DNA of 54,205 bases. Origin: Nitrososphaerota archaeon. GTDB taxonomy: Archaea; Thermoproteota; Nitrososphaeria; Nitrososphaerales; Gagatemarchaeaceae. Numbering within the stretch: the stretch's first letter is position 1; every line of letters starts with the position of its first letter. Where the stretch lies: the NCBI GenBank assembly GCA_027886885.1, contig JAPCJP010000006.1:15455-69659 (forward strand). Direction: 5' to 3'. The translations under genes were made by a program, and so were the position numbers. Shown one piece after another: positions 32,636 through 40,415 of the stretch. A model generated the notes under the pieces. That model searched no databases. It saw only the letters and a list, made by a program, of their open reading frames with translations, and was not told the DNA's origin.

Positions 32636-33251
32636 TCTTTCTTACACCTCTTTCATTTAGCCTGAAGAGCGTCCTATATAGTTCTAGCTCCCGCTGGTTG
32701 AATTGCCTATCTCTTCCCGCAAAATGGCCAAGTCGGCTTTCACAAAATTCGAGCATAACCCCGGCCTGCGGTCCCTTGATTAGAAGATGGGGAATCAAAA
32801 CTCCAAGAAGAAGTTGAATGTTTCTGTATCCGCTAACATGGAGAATATGCATATCCTTCCGGCCTTGTCGAGCGCGAGCAACCACCTTTGAGCCAACTCC
32901 GATCCAGTTCTTGATTTCGCGGATAGGGCGCTCACATGTATTTGTGAAATACACGTTGGGGTGAAGGGCAATCTTGTAATCACGGTCTCTTCTGTCAGTC
33001 CGCGTGATTTGTATCCCCCCTTCTCCATCTAGGAAGGCGGCAATATAGCCGAGTTGCACATCGGTCAATGAGTGCACAGTTATCGACGGGGCCTTAGCTC
33101 GGACGGTTCGTACGTGTTTGCCGATTCTATGACCCCATAATTGTCGGAGCCTTGGGAATGAGGAACCGCAAATGTAACAAACGAAGGAGTCTATCGAGCC
33201 AGTTGCGTGCGCGCCGAGGTTCTTTCCGGCTTCACCCCAGTCAATCGGCAC
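32619..33251 (-). CDS. LAGLIDADG-type homing endonuclease with N-terminal C2H2 zinc finger
   Basis: 210 residues from GTG at 33251. Residues ~24-46 form CYICGSSFPRLRQLWGHRIG followed by KH (C-x2-C-x12-H-x4-H, zinc-finger pattern). The LAGLIDADG helix is QLGYIAAFLDGEGGIQI at ~residue 68, with the acidic metal ligand in the DGEG part. Later blocks (VYFTNTCERPIREI, GYRNIQLLLGVLIPHL) fit one LAGLIDADG domain, so it would act as a homodimer. The stop lies inside the eS30 coding sequence. The local base composition is lower in GC than the flanks, a sign of acquisition. Homing endonucleases spread introns or inteins; the adjacent eS30 intron is the obvious connection. Confidence 0.82.
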   Translation of the reverse strand: MPIDWGEAGKNLGAHATGSIDSFVCYICGSSFPRLRQLWGHRIGKHVRTVRAKAPSITVHSLTDVQLGYIAAFLDGEGGIQITRTDRRDRDYKIALHPNVYFTNTCERPIREIKNWIGVGSKVVARARQGRKDMHILHVSGYRNIQLLLGVLIPHLLIKGPQAGVMLEFCESRLGHFAGRDRQFNQRELELYRTLFRLNERGVRKNANAR

Positions 33252-33639
33252 GTTCTATTTTCAAACCGCCTGATCGGTCGGAGATTGCCGTACGTTCAAA
33301 CTCCCTCTTCCCAAATCCAGTCCAAGTTCCTCATTTCCAGGAGACCGTGGAACCTCTGACTCTCCTTCCGGAGCCGTCAATGAAAGCGGGATCAGCTTGT
33401 ATCCCTCCGCGCAACATTTCCTCTCGTAGAATCTCCTCTTTGATATCGTCTGCGATTCGTGAGGAAGGAGTTCATCCAAGAAACACTGTGGTTCGAGCTC
33501 TTAAGCGCCACCCAGGGAAGCAGCGCAAATGACTATCGAATTATTACCTACGCATAAATTTCGCAGCGGCTCGCAATTTCATATTGCCGAACTCGGTGGC
33601 CTTGACTCAGCATGTCAAACGCCCGCTCTCTGGCGCTGG
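33252..33639. other. Low-GC gap of ~390 bp, no confident gene
   Basis: This gap between the endonuclease and PyrK is AT-richer than the surroundings. The plus strand has an open frame ending at 33532 whose 3' part looks protein-like (SSLISSAIREEGVHPRNTVV). The minus strand complement also has a plausible stretch (ADDIKEEILREEM) that is broken by a stop. Neither matches a family I know; one may be a decayed gene fragment of the mobile element. No tRNA or terminator is recognised. Confidence 0.4.
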
Positions 33640-34425
33640 CTAGACCTTGATGTAACGGCCCGACTGGTCCCTCTGAAGGACGCCGAACTCGTCCAGAGAG
33701 TCCTTCAGGTCCTTCGCGTCCAGGACCGCTCCGTCCCTGCAGAGTAGGTTCTTCCCCACGGTGCAGCTCCCGCAGATCCCAATCCCGCATTTCATTCCCC
33801 TCTCGAGGCTCGCCTCGAACTCGACCCCAGCTGTCACCGAGATGTCGTATAGCTTCCGCATCATTATCTCGGGTCCGCAGGTGTAGACTCTGCCCACCCT
33901 GCGCTCTTTGATCATGCTCTCTGCAAGGTCGGTCGGGAACCCCTTATGGCCGTAGGTCCCGTCATCTGTCGTTATGAAGAGGTTCTTCCTCCTCACCGCC
34001 CGCCTCATCTGCTCTTCGAAGAGCAGGTCTGGTTTCGACCTACCCCCGATGACCACCGCGACCCGGCCACCTTCCTTGACGAGGGCCTTCGCTAGAGGGA
34101 GGAGCGGCGCCAGGCCGGTCCCACCGCCGACCAGGAGCGCGCTTGATTTATCGACCGTGAAGGGCCTCCCGTAGGGGCCCCTTATCCCGATCAGGTCCCC
34201 TCGCCTCGCCTTGACCATCTCACCGCTCCCCGGACCCCAGGGCTTGACGGTCACCGAGCAGAGCCCCTTTGAGTCGTAGTTCGAGAGGCTCATGGGAAAC
34301 TCATCATAACCCGGCTCCCACACCATGACGAACTGCCCGGGTCTGGCCCTAGAGCTCTCCTCGTCATTGAAGTACACCGTGTTTATCGTGCGGTTCTCGC
34401 GGACGTTCTTTGTCACCCTGCGCAT
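33640..34425 (-). CDS. pyrK: Dihydroorotate dehydrogenase electron-transfer subunit (PyrK-type)
   Basis: 261 residues. An N-terminal FAD-binding beta barrel (PGQFVMVWEPGYDEFPMSLS) is followed by a nucleotide-binding domain (SALLVGGGTGLAPLLPL) and a C-terminal 2Fe-2S cluster with CGIGICGSC and a downstream Cys in LLCRDGA. PyrK passes electrons from the catalytic subunit PyrD to NAD. The ATG at 34425 overlaps the end of the pyrD reading region by ~17 nt distance only; both are one operon. Downstream (to the left) the transcript enters the low-GC mobile region. Confidence 0.92.
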   Translation of the reverse strand: MRRVTKNVRENRTINTVYFNDEESSRARPGQFVMVWEPGYDEFPMSLSNYDSKGLCSVTVKPWGPGSGEMVKARRGDLIGIRGPYGRPFTVDKSSALLVGGGTGLAPLLPLAKALVKEGGRVAVVIGGRSKPDLLFEEQMRRAVRRKNLFITTDDGTYGHKGFPTDLAESMIKERRVGRVYTCGPEIMMRKLYDISVTAGVEFEASLERGMKCGIGICGSCTVGKNLLCRDGAVLDAKDLKDSLDEFGVLQRDQSGRYIKV

Positions 34426-34441
34426 CCTGATGCGCTCTCGG

Positions 34442-35353
34442 CTAATGTCCGAGGCCCACCATCTCCTGCACCTTCCTGAACTTCTTCCTTCTCATGTACG
34501 CGACGATTCCCCGGTTGACGTCCTGGAAGACCCCGTACCCCTGGTAGAGAGCCGTGCCCATCTCCACCGCCGAAGCGCCTGCTAGCATCATCTCTACGGC
34601 GTGCTCCCAATTCGAAACTCCCCCGCACCCTATTATCGGCACCTTCACCTCCTCGTACAATTCGTAGATCTTGGCGAGGGCGATCGACCGGATGGCGTCC
34701 CCCGACAGCCCGCCGTACTTGTGGGTGAGCGTGGGCTTGGTGGTCTCGACATTGATGGCCATTGCCCTGACTGTGTTCACGGCGGTCAAACCGTCCGCTC
34801 CCGAAGCGACCGCGGCTCGTGCTATCTCCACAATCTTGTGCGTGTTGGGAGAGAGTTTCGCGAAGAGGGGCTTCTTCGTCCTGGACCTTACGGCCTTCAC
34901 CACGGAAGCTACCACCTCTGGGTCGTGGCCGATCTCGGTACCTACCCCCTCGACGTGGGGACAGCTCAGGTTAAGCTCGTAGGCTAGGAACTCCTGCGAG
35001 TCCAGTATGTCCACCACTCGCGAGAACTCGACGGGGCCACCCCCGAATATGGAGACTATGATAGGGAGATGCCGGCCTCTGACCTCTGAGAGTTCCTCAG
35101 CGAAGATACGCGCGCCGGGATTGGACAGCCCCACGGCATTGAGGAGGCCGCCGTCCTGGGTGGCTACCAGAGTCGGGTTCCTATATCCCTCCCTCGGTTC
35201 CAGTCCAATGGATTTCGATACCGCACTTCCGGCTCCTGAATCGATGGCGCGGGTCAGGCTTGGCACCGTGACTCCCACGATCCCAGAGGCGAGCATCAAC
35301 GGATTCTCGAACCTCAAGCCAGCGAGTGAAACCCGCAGCGATGGTCCGACCAA
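34442..35353 (-). CDS. pyrD: Dihydroorotate dehydrogenase, catalytic subunit (PyrD, class 1B)
   Basis: About 303 aa from TTG at 35353. An ATG 24 codons upstream also keeps the frame, but that segment overlaps the divergent promoter and the family begins at SLAGLRFENPLMLASGI. Signatures: FMN-binding start FENPLMLASG, YELNLSCPHVEGVG with the catalytic-base Cys, LFAKLSPNT, GCGGVSNWEHAVEMMLAGAS. It oxidises dihydroorotate to orotate in pyrimidine synthesis. GGAG lies 8 nt before the TTG. Divergent from Nop5; the two share an AT-rich promoter at about 35380-35394. Confidence 0.92.
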   Translation of the reverse strand: MVGPSLRVSLAGLRFENPLMLASGIVGVTVPSLTRAIDSGAGSAVSKSIGLEPREGYRNPTLVATQDGGLLNAVGLSNPGARIFAEELSEVRGRHLPIIVSIFGGGPVEFSRVVDILDSQEFLAYELNLSCPHVEGVGTEIGHDPEVVASVVKAVRSRTKKPLFAKLSPNTHKIVEIARAAVASGADGLTAVNTVRAMAINVETTKPTLTHKYGGLSGDAIRSIALAKIYELYEEVKVPIIGCGGVSNWEHAVEMMLAGASAVEMGTALYQGYGVFQDVNRGIVAYMRRKKFRKVQEMVGLGH

Positions 35354-35379
35354 GCTCCTCGCTCCATTATTCCATCCAA

Positions 35380-35394
35380 GATAACCTTTAAGGC
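35380..35394. promoter_or_regulatory. Shared TATA-like region for pyrD (minus) and nop5 (plus)
   Basis: GATAACCTTTAAGG contains a TTTAAAG/CTTTAA box that can be read from either strand: ~30 nt from the pyrD TTG (35353) and ~20 nt from the Nop5 ATG (35410). It is the only AT-rich element in the gap. Confidence 0.4.
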
Positions 35395-35409
35395 GCTCTC
35401 CGGTCGGCG

Positions 35410-36762
35410 ATGCTGCAATATCCATTGTCTGGGACTAAAAACTCTGGTAAGGGGTCAGCCGACGAGAATGGGAGCGGATTATCGACTCCTTTGCTCTTTG
35501 AGACCGAAGGCGGGTCCGTCCTTGTGCGGGAAGGCAAGGTGCTTGCATCGCAACCCATTGGAAAGAAAGCAGCGGACCGGGCGGGTGACCTCGCAGCCCT
35601 AGGACAGAAGGCGAAGGACATGGGCCTCGAGCAGGTGGCCGTGGCCGACCAGGAAGCGGCGACCGCCGTGTCAAGCGCGGGCCTCGGGACGGTCCTCCTG
35701 ACTGAGACCCAGAGAGACGGGCTGAACGCTGACAAACTCGGGATAATGGTCAGGGCAGGCTTCGCTCCGGACGAGGAGGCGGCGAGCGAGCTGGTGAGGA
35801 GACGCGCGCTGGCAGCTGCGGAGGAGAAGATCAGCGAGGAGTCGTCGAGGGAGGACCTCCACCTCGTCCACGCAATACAGGGACTGGATGAGCTTGACAG
35901 GTTCCTCAACATCACCAGCGAGCGGGTGGCAGAGTGGTACGGCCTCCACTTCCCCGAGCTACAGGGGCTCATCGGGGACAACCTCGCCCTCGCGAAACTA
36001 ATCTCTGAGACGGGCGGAATGAGGACCAGCTTCGACGAAGAGAAGCTCGAGGGGAAGGGGTTCAGCGACAAGAAGGTCGAGGCGATCCTGATGGCCGCGG
36101 AGAGGTCCAAGGGAGGCACGGCCACCGAGCGCGACATGAGCCGTACGGTCGCGCTGGCCGCGATCTCGCTCTCCCTCGCGGCAGAGAGGGAGAAGCTCGC
36201 GGAGTACGTCGAATCCACCATGAAGAGAATCGCGCCGAACACAACGGACGTCGCTGGAGCGACGATAGGCGCTAGGCTGATCGCAAGGGCAGGCGGCCTC
36301 GACAGACTAGCCCGGCTGCCGGCAAGCACCATCCAGGTCCTGGGGGCGGAGAAGGCGCTCTTCAGGGCGCTCAGGACGGGTTCGAGGCCCCCCAAACACG
36401 GCATCCTCTTCCAGCACGACGCGGTACATACCGCGCCAAAGTGGCAGAGGGGAAAGATCGCGAGAGCGCTAGCCAACAAGATTGCCATCGCAGCCAGAAT
36501 CGACTTCTACCGGGGGGAGAAGGAGGGCGGTCTAACGGCGACCCTTGAGAAGAGATTGGACGAAATCAGGATAAAGTATAAGGAGCCTAAGGAGCCCGCG
36601 GCCTTCAAGCAAAGATCTTATGGAGAAGACAGGAAACGTCCTCGTGACGGAAGGAAGGGCCCGAGGCGCCAGGGGCGGGACGCGCGTGGAGGTTCTTACA
36701 AGGAATCTGGTCCCCGGGAGCGCGACGTACGCGGAAGACCTCGTCAAGATAGACGGGGTTGA
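35410..36762 (+). CDS. nop5: Nop5 (Nop56/58-like) C/D box RNP core protein
   Basis: 450 residues. An N-terminal domain (~30-130, binds fibrillarin) begins near LLFETEGGSVLVREGKVL; a coiled coil spans ~150-260; and the NOP domain follows with NTTDVAGATIGARLI, GGLDRLARLPASTIQVLGAEKALFRAL and the RNA/L7Ae contact KHGILFQHDAVH. The C-terminal ~65 residues are a very basic low-complexity tail rich in Arg, Gly and Lys. Nop5 bridges L7Ae-bound guide RNA and fibrillarin in 2'-O-methylation complexes. Its 3' end overlaps the fibrillarin gene by 143 bp in another frame. The first ~30 residues are not family-conserved and the true start could be later. Confidence 0.92.
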   Translation: MLQYPLSGTKNSGKGSADENGSGLSTPLLFETEGGSVLVREGKVLASQPIGKKAADRAGDLAALGQKAKDMGLEQVAVADQEAATAVSSAGLGTVLLTETQRDGLNADKLGIMVRAGFAPDEEAASELVRRRALAAAEEKISEESSREDLHLVHAIQGLDELDRFLNITSERVAEWYGLHFPELQGLIGDNLALAKLISETGGMRTSFDEEKLEGKGFSDKKVEAILMAAERSKGGTATERDMSRTVALAAISLSLAAEREKLAEYVESTMKRIAPNTTDVAGATIGARLIARAGGLDRLARLPASTIQVLGAEKALFRALRTGSRPPKHGILFQHDAVHTAPKWQRGKIARALANKIAIAARIDFYRGEKEGGLTATLEKRLDEIRIKYKEPKEPAAFKQRSYGEDRKRPRDGRKGPRRQGRDARGGSYKESGPRERDVRGRPRQDRRG

Positions 36763-37315
36763 GTACAGGCGCTGGGACCCCTTCAGGTCCAAGCTCGCGG
36801 CAGGAATCGTAAAGGGGCTCCCGAAAGACGTTATTCGCGAGGGCGACAAGGTCCTCTATCTAGGTACCTCGACCGGGACGACCCCCTCTCACGTCTCGGA
36901 TATCGTGGGGGAGAAAGGCCTCGTGATAGGAGTGGAGTTCGCCCCCCGGGTCGCCAGAGAGTTCATCGAGAAGGTGGCCAGGGTAAGGCGGAACGTGGTC
37001 CCCTACATCGCCGACGCCCGCGAGAGCTTCAAGTTTGCTTCGTTCGGTAAGGTCGACGTGGTCTACTGCGACATCGCCCAACAGGACCAGACGGAGATAG
37101 CCATAGAGAACTGCGCGAGGAACCTCCGGACCGGGGGGCGGCTAATATTGATAGTAAAATCGCGGAGCATAGATGTCCTGAGAGACCCGAAGGAGGTGTT
37201 CCGCGAGGAGAGCTCTAAGCTTGAGAGGCACGGGCTTACGGTCGAGAAGGTAATCGAGCTGAGCCCCTTCGACAAGGACCATGCGCTGATCAGCGCGCTC
37301 TGGAATGCTGCCTAA
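36620..37315 (+). CDS. flpA: Fibrillarin-like rRNA/tRNA 2'-O-methyltransferase
   Basis: 231 residues. N-terminal small domain with LTRNLVPGSATYAEDLVKIDGVEYRRWDPFRSKLAAGI, quoted in parts here: TRNLVPGS and RRWDPFRSKLAAGI. The methyltransferase domain has the SAM site LYLGTSTGTTPSHVSD, VIGVEFAPRVARE and YCDIAQQDQTEIAIEN. It methylates ribose 2'-OH groups guided by C/D box RNAs, with Nop5 and L7Ae. The ATG at 36620 lies within the Nop5 tail; the overlap encodes the natural N-terminus of fibrillarin, so it is not a track artefact. The stop overlaps the RNase HII stop by 4 bp. Confidence 0.93.
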   Translation: MEKTGNVLVTEGRARGARGGTRVEVLTRNLVPGSATYAEDLVKIDGVEYRRWDPFRSKLAAGIVKGLPKDVIREGDKVLYLGTSTGTTPSHVSDIVGEKGLVIGVEFAPRVAREFIEKVARVRRNVVPYIADARESFKFASFGKVDVVYCDIAQQDQTEIAIENCARNLRTGGRLILIVKSRSIDVLRDPKEVFREESSKLERHGLTVEKVIELSPFDKDHALISALWNAA

Positions 37316-37992
37316 AAGTCCAGGGTCGTCACAAGGATCCGTTCCCAGGTCTTCCAGCTCTTCCTGGCGAAGGGCGGGCGCGACCCGTTGCTCTTCAGAT
37401 AGTGGACAAGGTAATCGATGGTGTGCCTGTCGGAGGGATAGCCGGAACCGAAGTCGCCGTGCTCCTCCCTCAGGGTCTCTACCGCCCTGTCCCTCTCGAC
37501 CTTCGCGATGATGGAGGCCGCAGCTACGACCACATAATTCGCGTCCGCCCTGTGTTCGGCCACGATCTCGGGACAGGGGTCGAGCATCTCGGAGAGCTCC
37601 CTCGAGAAACGACCAGGGTTGGTGTCTGGCGCGTCCACGAAGACCTTGCCGGCACCGAGCCTGTTTATCACCTCCGCCATGTGCAAAGCTTCCAGATAGT
37701 TGAGGCGCCTGTACTTCTTGCCGCGTATGACGTAGGCGTCGATCTGAGGAGGGAGGATAGCCACCCAGTGCACTGCGATGGATCGCTTGACTATCTCCGC
37801 ATAGAGAGCCTGCCTCTTCTTCCGGGTGAGCGCCTTGGAGTCGCGCACGCCCAACGCGCGGAGCTCCTCCAGCACTGGTTCATCGGCGCATACGCCCGCG
37901 ACCACCAGTGGTCCCAATATGCTCCCCCTCCCCGACTCGTCGACGCCGCCCACAGCCCCGCCGTGTACCAGCGCGTGGGCCATCTCGGTCAC
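37312..37992 (-). CDS. rnhB: Ribonuclease HII
   Basis: 226 residues. The acidic catalytic set is visible: GGVDESGRGSILGPLVVAGV (Asp-Glu), KVFVDAPDTN, and ADANYVVVAAASIIAKVERD (Asp). RNase HII removes RNA primers and misincorporated ribonucleotides from DNA-RNA hybrids. GTG start at 37992, overlapping the THEP1-like stop by 4 nt, so the two are co-translated. Convergent with fibrillarin. Confidence 0.94.
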   Translation of the reverse strand: MTEMAHALVHGGAVGGVDESGRGSILGPLVVAGVCADEPVLEELRALGVRDSKALTRKKRQALYAEIVKRSIAVHWVAILPPQIDAYVIRGKKYRRLNYLEALHMAEVINRLGAGKVFVDAPDTNPGRFSRELSEMLDPCPEIVAEHRADANYVVVAAASIIAKVERDRAVETLREEHGDFGSGYPSDRHTIDYLVHYLKSNGSRPPFARKSWKTWERILVTTLDF

Positions 37993-38588
37993 TCACCGCT
38001 GGGAAGTGATTGCTTCGCCTCGTCGGGCAGCGCGGAGAATATCTGCTCGACCAGGGACGCGGTCAGCCCCTCCCGGTTGTGCAGCGTCACCTCGATGATG
38101 GTCTTGTCGGCCATGGAACGGAACTGCTCGATAATCGGGTCCTTCATCATCTCGTGAACGACTGCGAGCAGCGGCTTGCCAGAGGCGATGCACGCTTCGA
38201 CCCCCTTCTTGAACTCGGGGCCCGTCAGCTCCATGGGGCCGACCTCGTCGATGATTATCACGTCAGCGGACTTTGCCGCGTCTCTCAGCGCCGTCGCCCC
38301 GACCTCTGCCAGGCCGCGCAAATTCACCCGATACCGTCCCACCTTCGGGCCGAGAGAAGTGCTGCTCGACGCCAACTCTGCCTCCCTGCCGCTCATGAGG
38401 TCGAGAATCATGAACCCCACCCTCTCCCTGCCGCTCCGGCGTTCCTTCGTGAGACAGCCCCCGACGCCGACGCCCCTGCTCCTCAGGAGGTAGACCACCT
38501 TGGAGACGAGTGTCGACTTGCCGATCCCCGGAGGACCGGTCAGCAACCATGCTCGGACGGGTGTGGACGTCGTTCCGGGAGAGGACAA
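37989..38588 (-). CDS. THEP1-like nucleoside-triphosphatase (DUF265)
   Basis: 199 residues. Walker A GPPGIGKSTLVSKV near the N-terminus, VGGCLTKERRSGRERVGF and the Walker B VIIIDEVGPMEL match the archaeal THEP1 family. The family hydrolyses NTPs in vitro and is related to cancer-related NTPase; the cellular role is unknown. TTG start at 38588, about 55 bp from the divergent Trm1 start. Confidence 0.88.
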   Translation of the reverse strand: MSSPGTTSTPVRAWLLTGPPGIGKSTLVSKVVYLLRSRGVGVGGCLTKERRSGRERVGFMILDLMSGREAELASSSTSLGPKVGRYRVNLRGLAEVGATALRDAAKSADVIIIDEVGPMELTGPEFKKGVEACIASGKPLLAVVHEMMKDPIIEQFRSMADKTIIEVTLHNREGLTASLVEQIFSALPDEAKQSLPSGE

Positions 38589-38611
38589 TTGTTGGCCACC
38601 CTTTGTGCGGG

Positions 38612-38619
38612 GCTTAAAT
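38612..38619 (+). promoter_or_regulatory. TATA-like element for trm1
   Basis: CTTAAATG is centred ~27 nt upstream of the GTG at 38643, the distance expected for a leaderless archaeal mRNA. This supports the GTG over any start in the long open frame further upstream. Confidence 0.5.
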
Positions 38620-38642
38620 GCTTACCATGGGAGCAGGCGCGC

Positions 38643-39812
38643 GTGGACCTCGGTCTCAAGTTAGTCCGCGAAGGTGATACGGACCTCTACGTCCCCGAGA
38701 AGAGCCTGGCCGGCGGAGCCCCCGACACCTACCCTGTCTTCTACAATCCAGCCGCGAAGACCAACAGGGACATCTCCGTTTGCGTGGCGAGCGTGACAAG
38801 GCCGGCGACGTTCTTGGACGCGCTTGCGGGGACGGGTGCCAGAGGTGTGAGGGTGGGCAACGAGGGGAACCGGGGTCGGGGGAAGGGGGCAGCTCCCCAG
38901 GTGACCCTGGTGGACTTCAACAGGATGTCGCTTCAAGTTGCCAGGAGGAACGTGAAGCTGAACGGTCTAGGTCGACGCTGCACGGTGACCCACAGCGAGA
39001 CCAACAGATTCCTTTGCTCGAGGTTCGATAGAGGGGAAAAGTTCGAGGCAGTAGATGTCGACCCCTTCGGGTCACCCGCCCCCTACATTCAGGCCGCGCT
39101 GACGGCGTGCGCACCGGGGGCCATCCTCTCGTTCACAGCGACCGACGCGGCCGTGCTATGTGGCGTGTACCCATTGGTCTCGCTCAGAAGGTATGGAGCC
39201 TCATCCATCAGGAACGAGTTCGTGCACGAAACGGGCTTGAGGACCCTCATGGGATTCGCGGCAAGGGCGGGGGGAGTCAATGACATCGGGGTCGAACCGG
39301 TCCTTGCGCACAGCACGCTCCACTACCTCCGTGTCTATCTCAGGGTCCGAAGGGGCGCGACGGAGGCCGACCGGGCCATGGAGGGCCTGGGCTACGTTAC
39401 CCAGTGCAACACATGTCTCGAGAGGTGGGCCTCCAAGCTGCCGAGCGAGAGGTGCGACTCCTGTGGGAGGAAGGTCCGCTCATCCGGACCGCTCTGGACT
39501 GGTAAGGTCGCAGAAAGTGGCCTGGTCTCACAAAGCGCAAAGTTCGGCTCAGAAAGAGGATGGAAGGAGGCCGAGTCCATCATTGCGTCCCTGGGAAGGG
39601 TGGACGACTTCCCACCCTTCAGCTACTCCTTGGAGAGGGCCTGCTCGCTCAAGAAAGTCTCCTCCACCTCGGTCGAGAAAGTCATTGGTGAGTTGCAGTC
39701 GAACGGGTTCTCAGCCATGAGGCAACCGTTCGAGCTCGATGGCATCAAGACCGACGCGACGCATGAGGAGTTCGTCCAAGCAGTGGTGGCGGCGTCACGG
39801 CTTCTTCGTTAG
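38643..39812 (+). CDS. trm1: tRNA (guanine26-N2)-dimethyltransferase Trm1
   Basis: 389 aa from GTG at 38643. The frame is open for 211 codons upstream, but that part is antisense to THEP1/RNase HII and not Trm1-like. Core: PVFYNPAAKTNRDISV, the SAM site FLDALAGTGARGVRV, DFNRMSLQVARRNV and the catalytic DVDPFGSPAPYI. A zinc ribbon CNTCLERW and CDSCGRK is in the C-terminal domain. The enzyme makes m2,2G at position 26 of many tRNAs. The end overlaps the convergent RlmE-like gene by 18 bp. Confidence 0.93.
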   Translation: MDLGLKLVREGDTDLYVPEKSLAGGAPDTYPVFYNPAAKTNRDISVCVASVTRPATFLDALAGTGARGVRVGNEGNRGRGKGAAPQVTLVDFNRMSLQVARRNVKLNGLGRRCTVTHSETNRFLCSRFDRGEKFEAVDVDPFGSPAPYIQAALTACAPGAILSFTATDAAVLCGVYPLVSLRRYGASSIRNEFVHETGLRTLMGFAARAGGVNDIGVEPVLAHSTLHYLRVYLRVRRGATEADRAMEGLGYVTQCNTCLERWASKLPSERCDSCGRKVRSSGPLWTGKVAESGLVSQSAKFGSERGWKEAESIIASLGRVDDFPPFSYSLERACSLKKVSSTSVEKVIGELQSNGFSAMRQPFELDGIKTDATHEEFVQAVVAASRLLR

Positions 39813-40406
39813 ACACACGAGGTAGATCTCGGAGCTTTCGCTCCTGCTCGCCTTCGGTTTCACGATGGTAACGGTCTGAAACCTCTTGCCTGCCTCCCTC
39901 CTCAGCTCCGTGAACCGCTCTCCGTCGAAGACCTTGAGCATGGCGCTACCCCCCACCCTGAGGAGCTCGTCCCCCAGCGCAAGAGACCGGAACGTGAGCT
40001 CGACCTGCTTGAAATGGTCCAGCTCCCAGACCCCGGAAATCCTGGGTGAGAGGTCGGACAGGAGGACGTCGAAGGGAAAATCTTTGGGCGGGTTGAAGAT
40101 GGCCCTTACCTTTTCGATGACCTGGGGGTCGTTGATGTCTCCCTGGACGAGCTTCACGTTGGGCATCAGGCCCAGCCTCATGGAGGCCAGGTCTACTCCA
40201 ACAACAAGGCCGTTCTCGCCGACCGCCTCTGACGCCACCTGCACCCAGCCTCCCGGGGCGCAACCCAGGTCGAGGACCTTGTAGCCTGGCTTGATGAGCC
40301 TGTAACGCTTCGCTGTTTCGAGGAGCTTGTAAGCGGCCCTGCTGTTGTAGCCCTCCTCCCTGGCGAGCCGCCGGTAGTAGTCCTTCTTTGCCTCCTCTAG
40401 TTTCAA
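39795..40406 (-). CDS. rlmE: FtsJ/RlmE-like rRNA 2'-O-methyltransferase
   Basis: 203 residues. The SAM motif is KVLDLGCAPGGWVQVA; the K-D-K-E catalytic set can be placed in SRAAYKL, LLSDLSPRI, AMLKVFDG and the C-terminal Glu before IYLVC. Family members methylate the 2'-OH of 23S rRNA U2552. TTG start at 40406, 9 nt after the TFE-beta-like gene stop, so co-transcribed with it. Confidence 0.92.
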   Translation of the reverse strand: MKLEEAKKDYYRRLAREEGYNSRAAYKLLETAKRYRLIKPGYKVLDLGCAPGGWVQVASEAVGENGLVVGVDLASMRLGLMPNVKLVQGDINDPQVIEKVRAIFNPPKDFPFDVLLSDLSPRISGVWELDHFKQVELTFRSLALGDELLRVGGSAMLKVFDGERFTELRREAGKRFQTVTIVKPKASRSESSEIYLVCLTKKP

Positions 40407-40415
40407 TCTTGATGG

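Noticed and set aside
32600-33250. Second, large BHB intron containing the endonuclease
   Set aside because: Joining GTGCC to AACGCAC would give a start codon, but no 3-nt-bulge/4-bp-helix arrangement could be built at those junctions; kept only as an alternative.
33490-33515. T-arm-like GTGGTTCGAGCTCTTA
   Set aside because: The flanking bases do not pair and no cloverleaf can be drawn.
33152-33532. 126-codon plus-strand frame over the endonuclease and gap
   Set aside because: Half is antisense to the endonuclease; only the 3' part looks protein-like and no family fits, so it is described as gap content, not a gene.
35388-36488. 366-codon minus-strand open frame
   Set aside because: It mirrors Nop5 with a Ser/Pro-rich composition typical of antisense shadows in GC-rich genes.
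38010-38642. Long N-terminal extension of Trm1 (211 extra codons)
   Set aside because: It is antisense to THEP1 and RNase HII, has no Trm1 similarity, and a TATA-like box marks the GTG at 38643.
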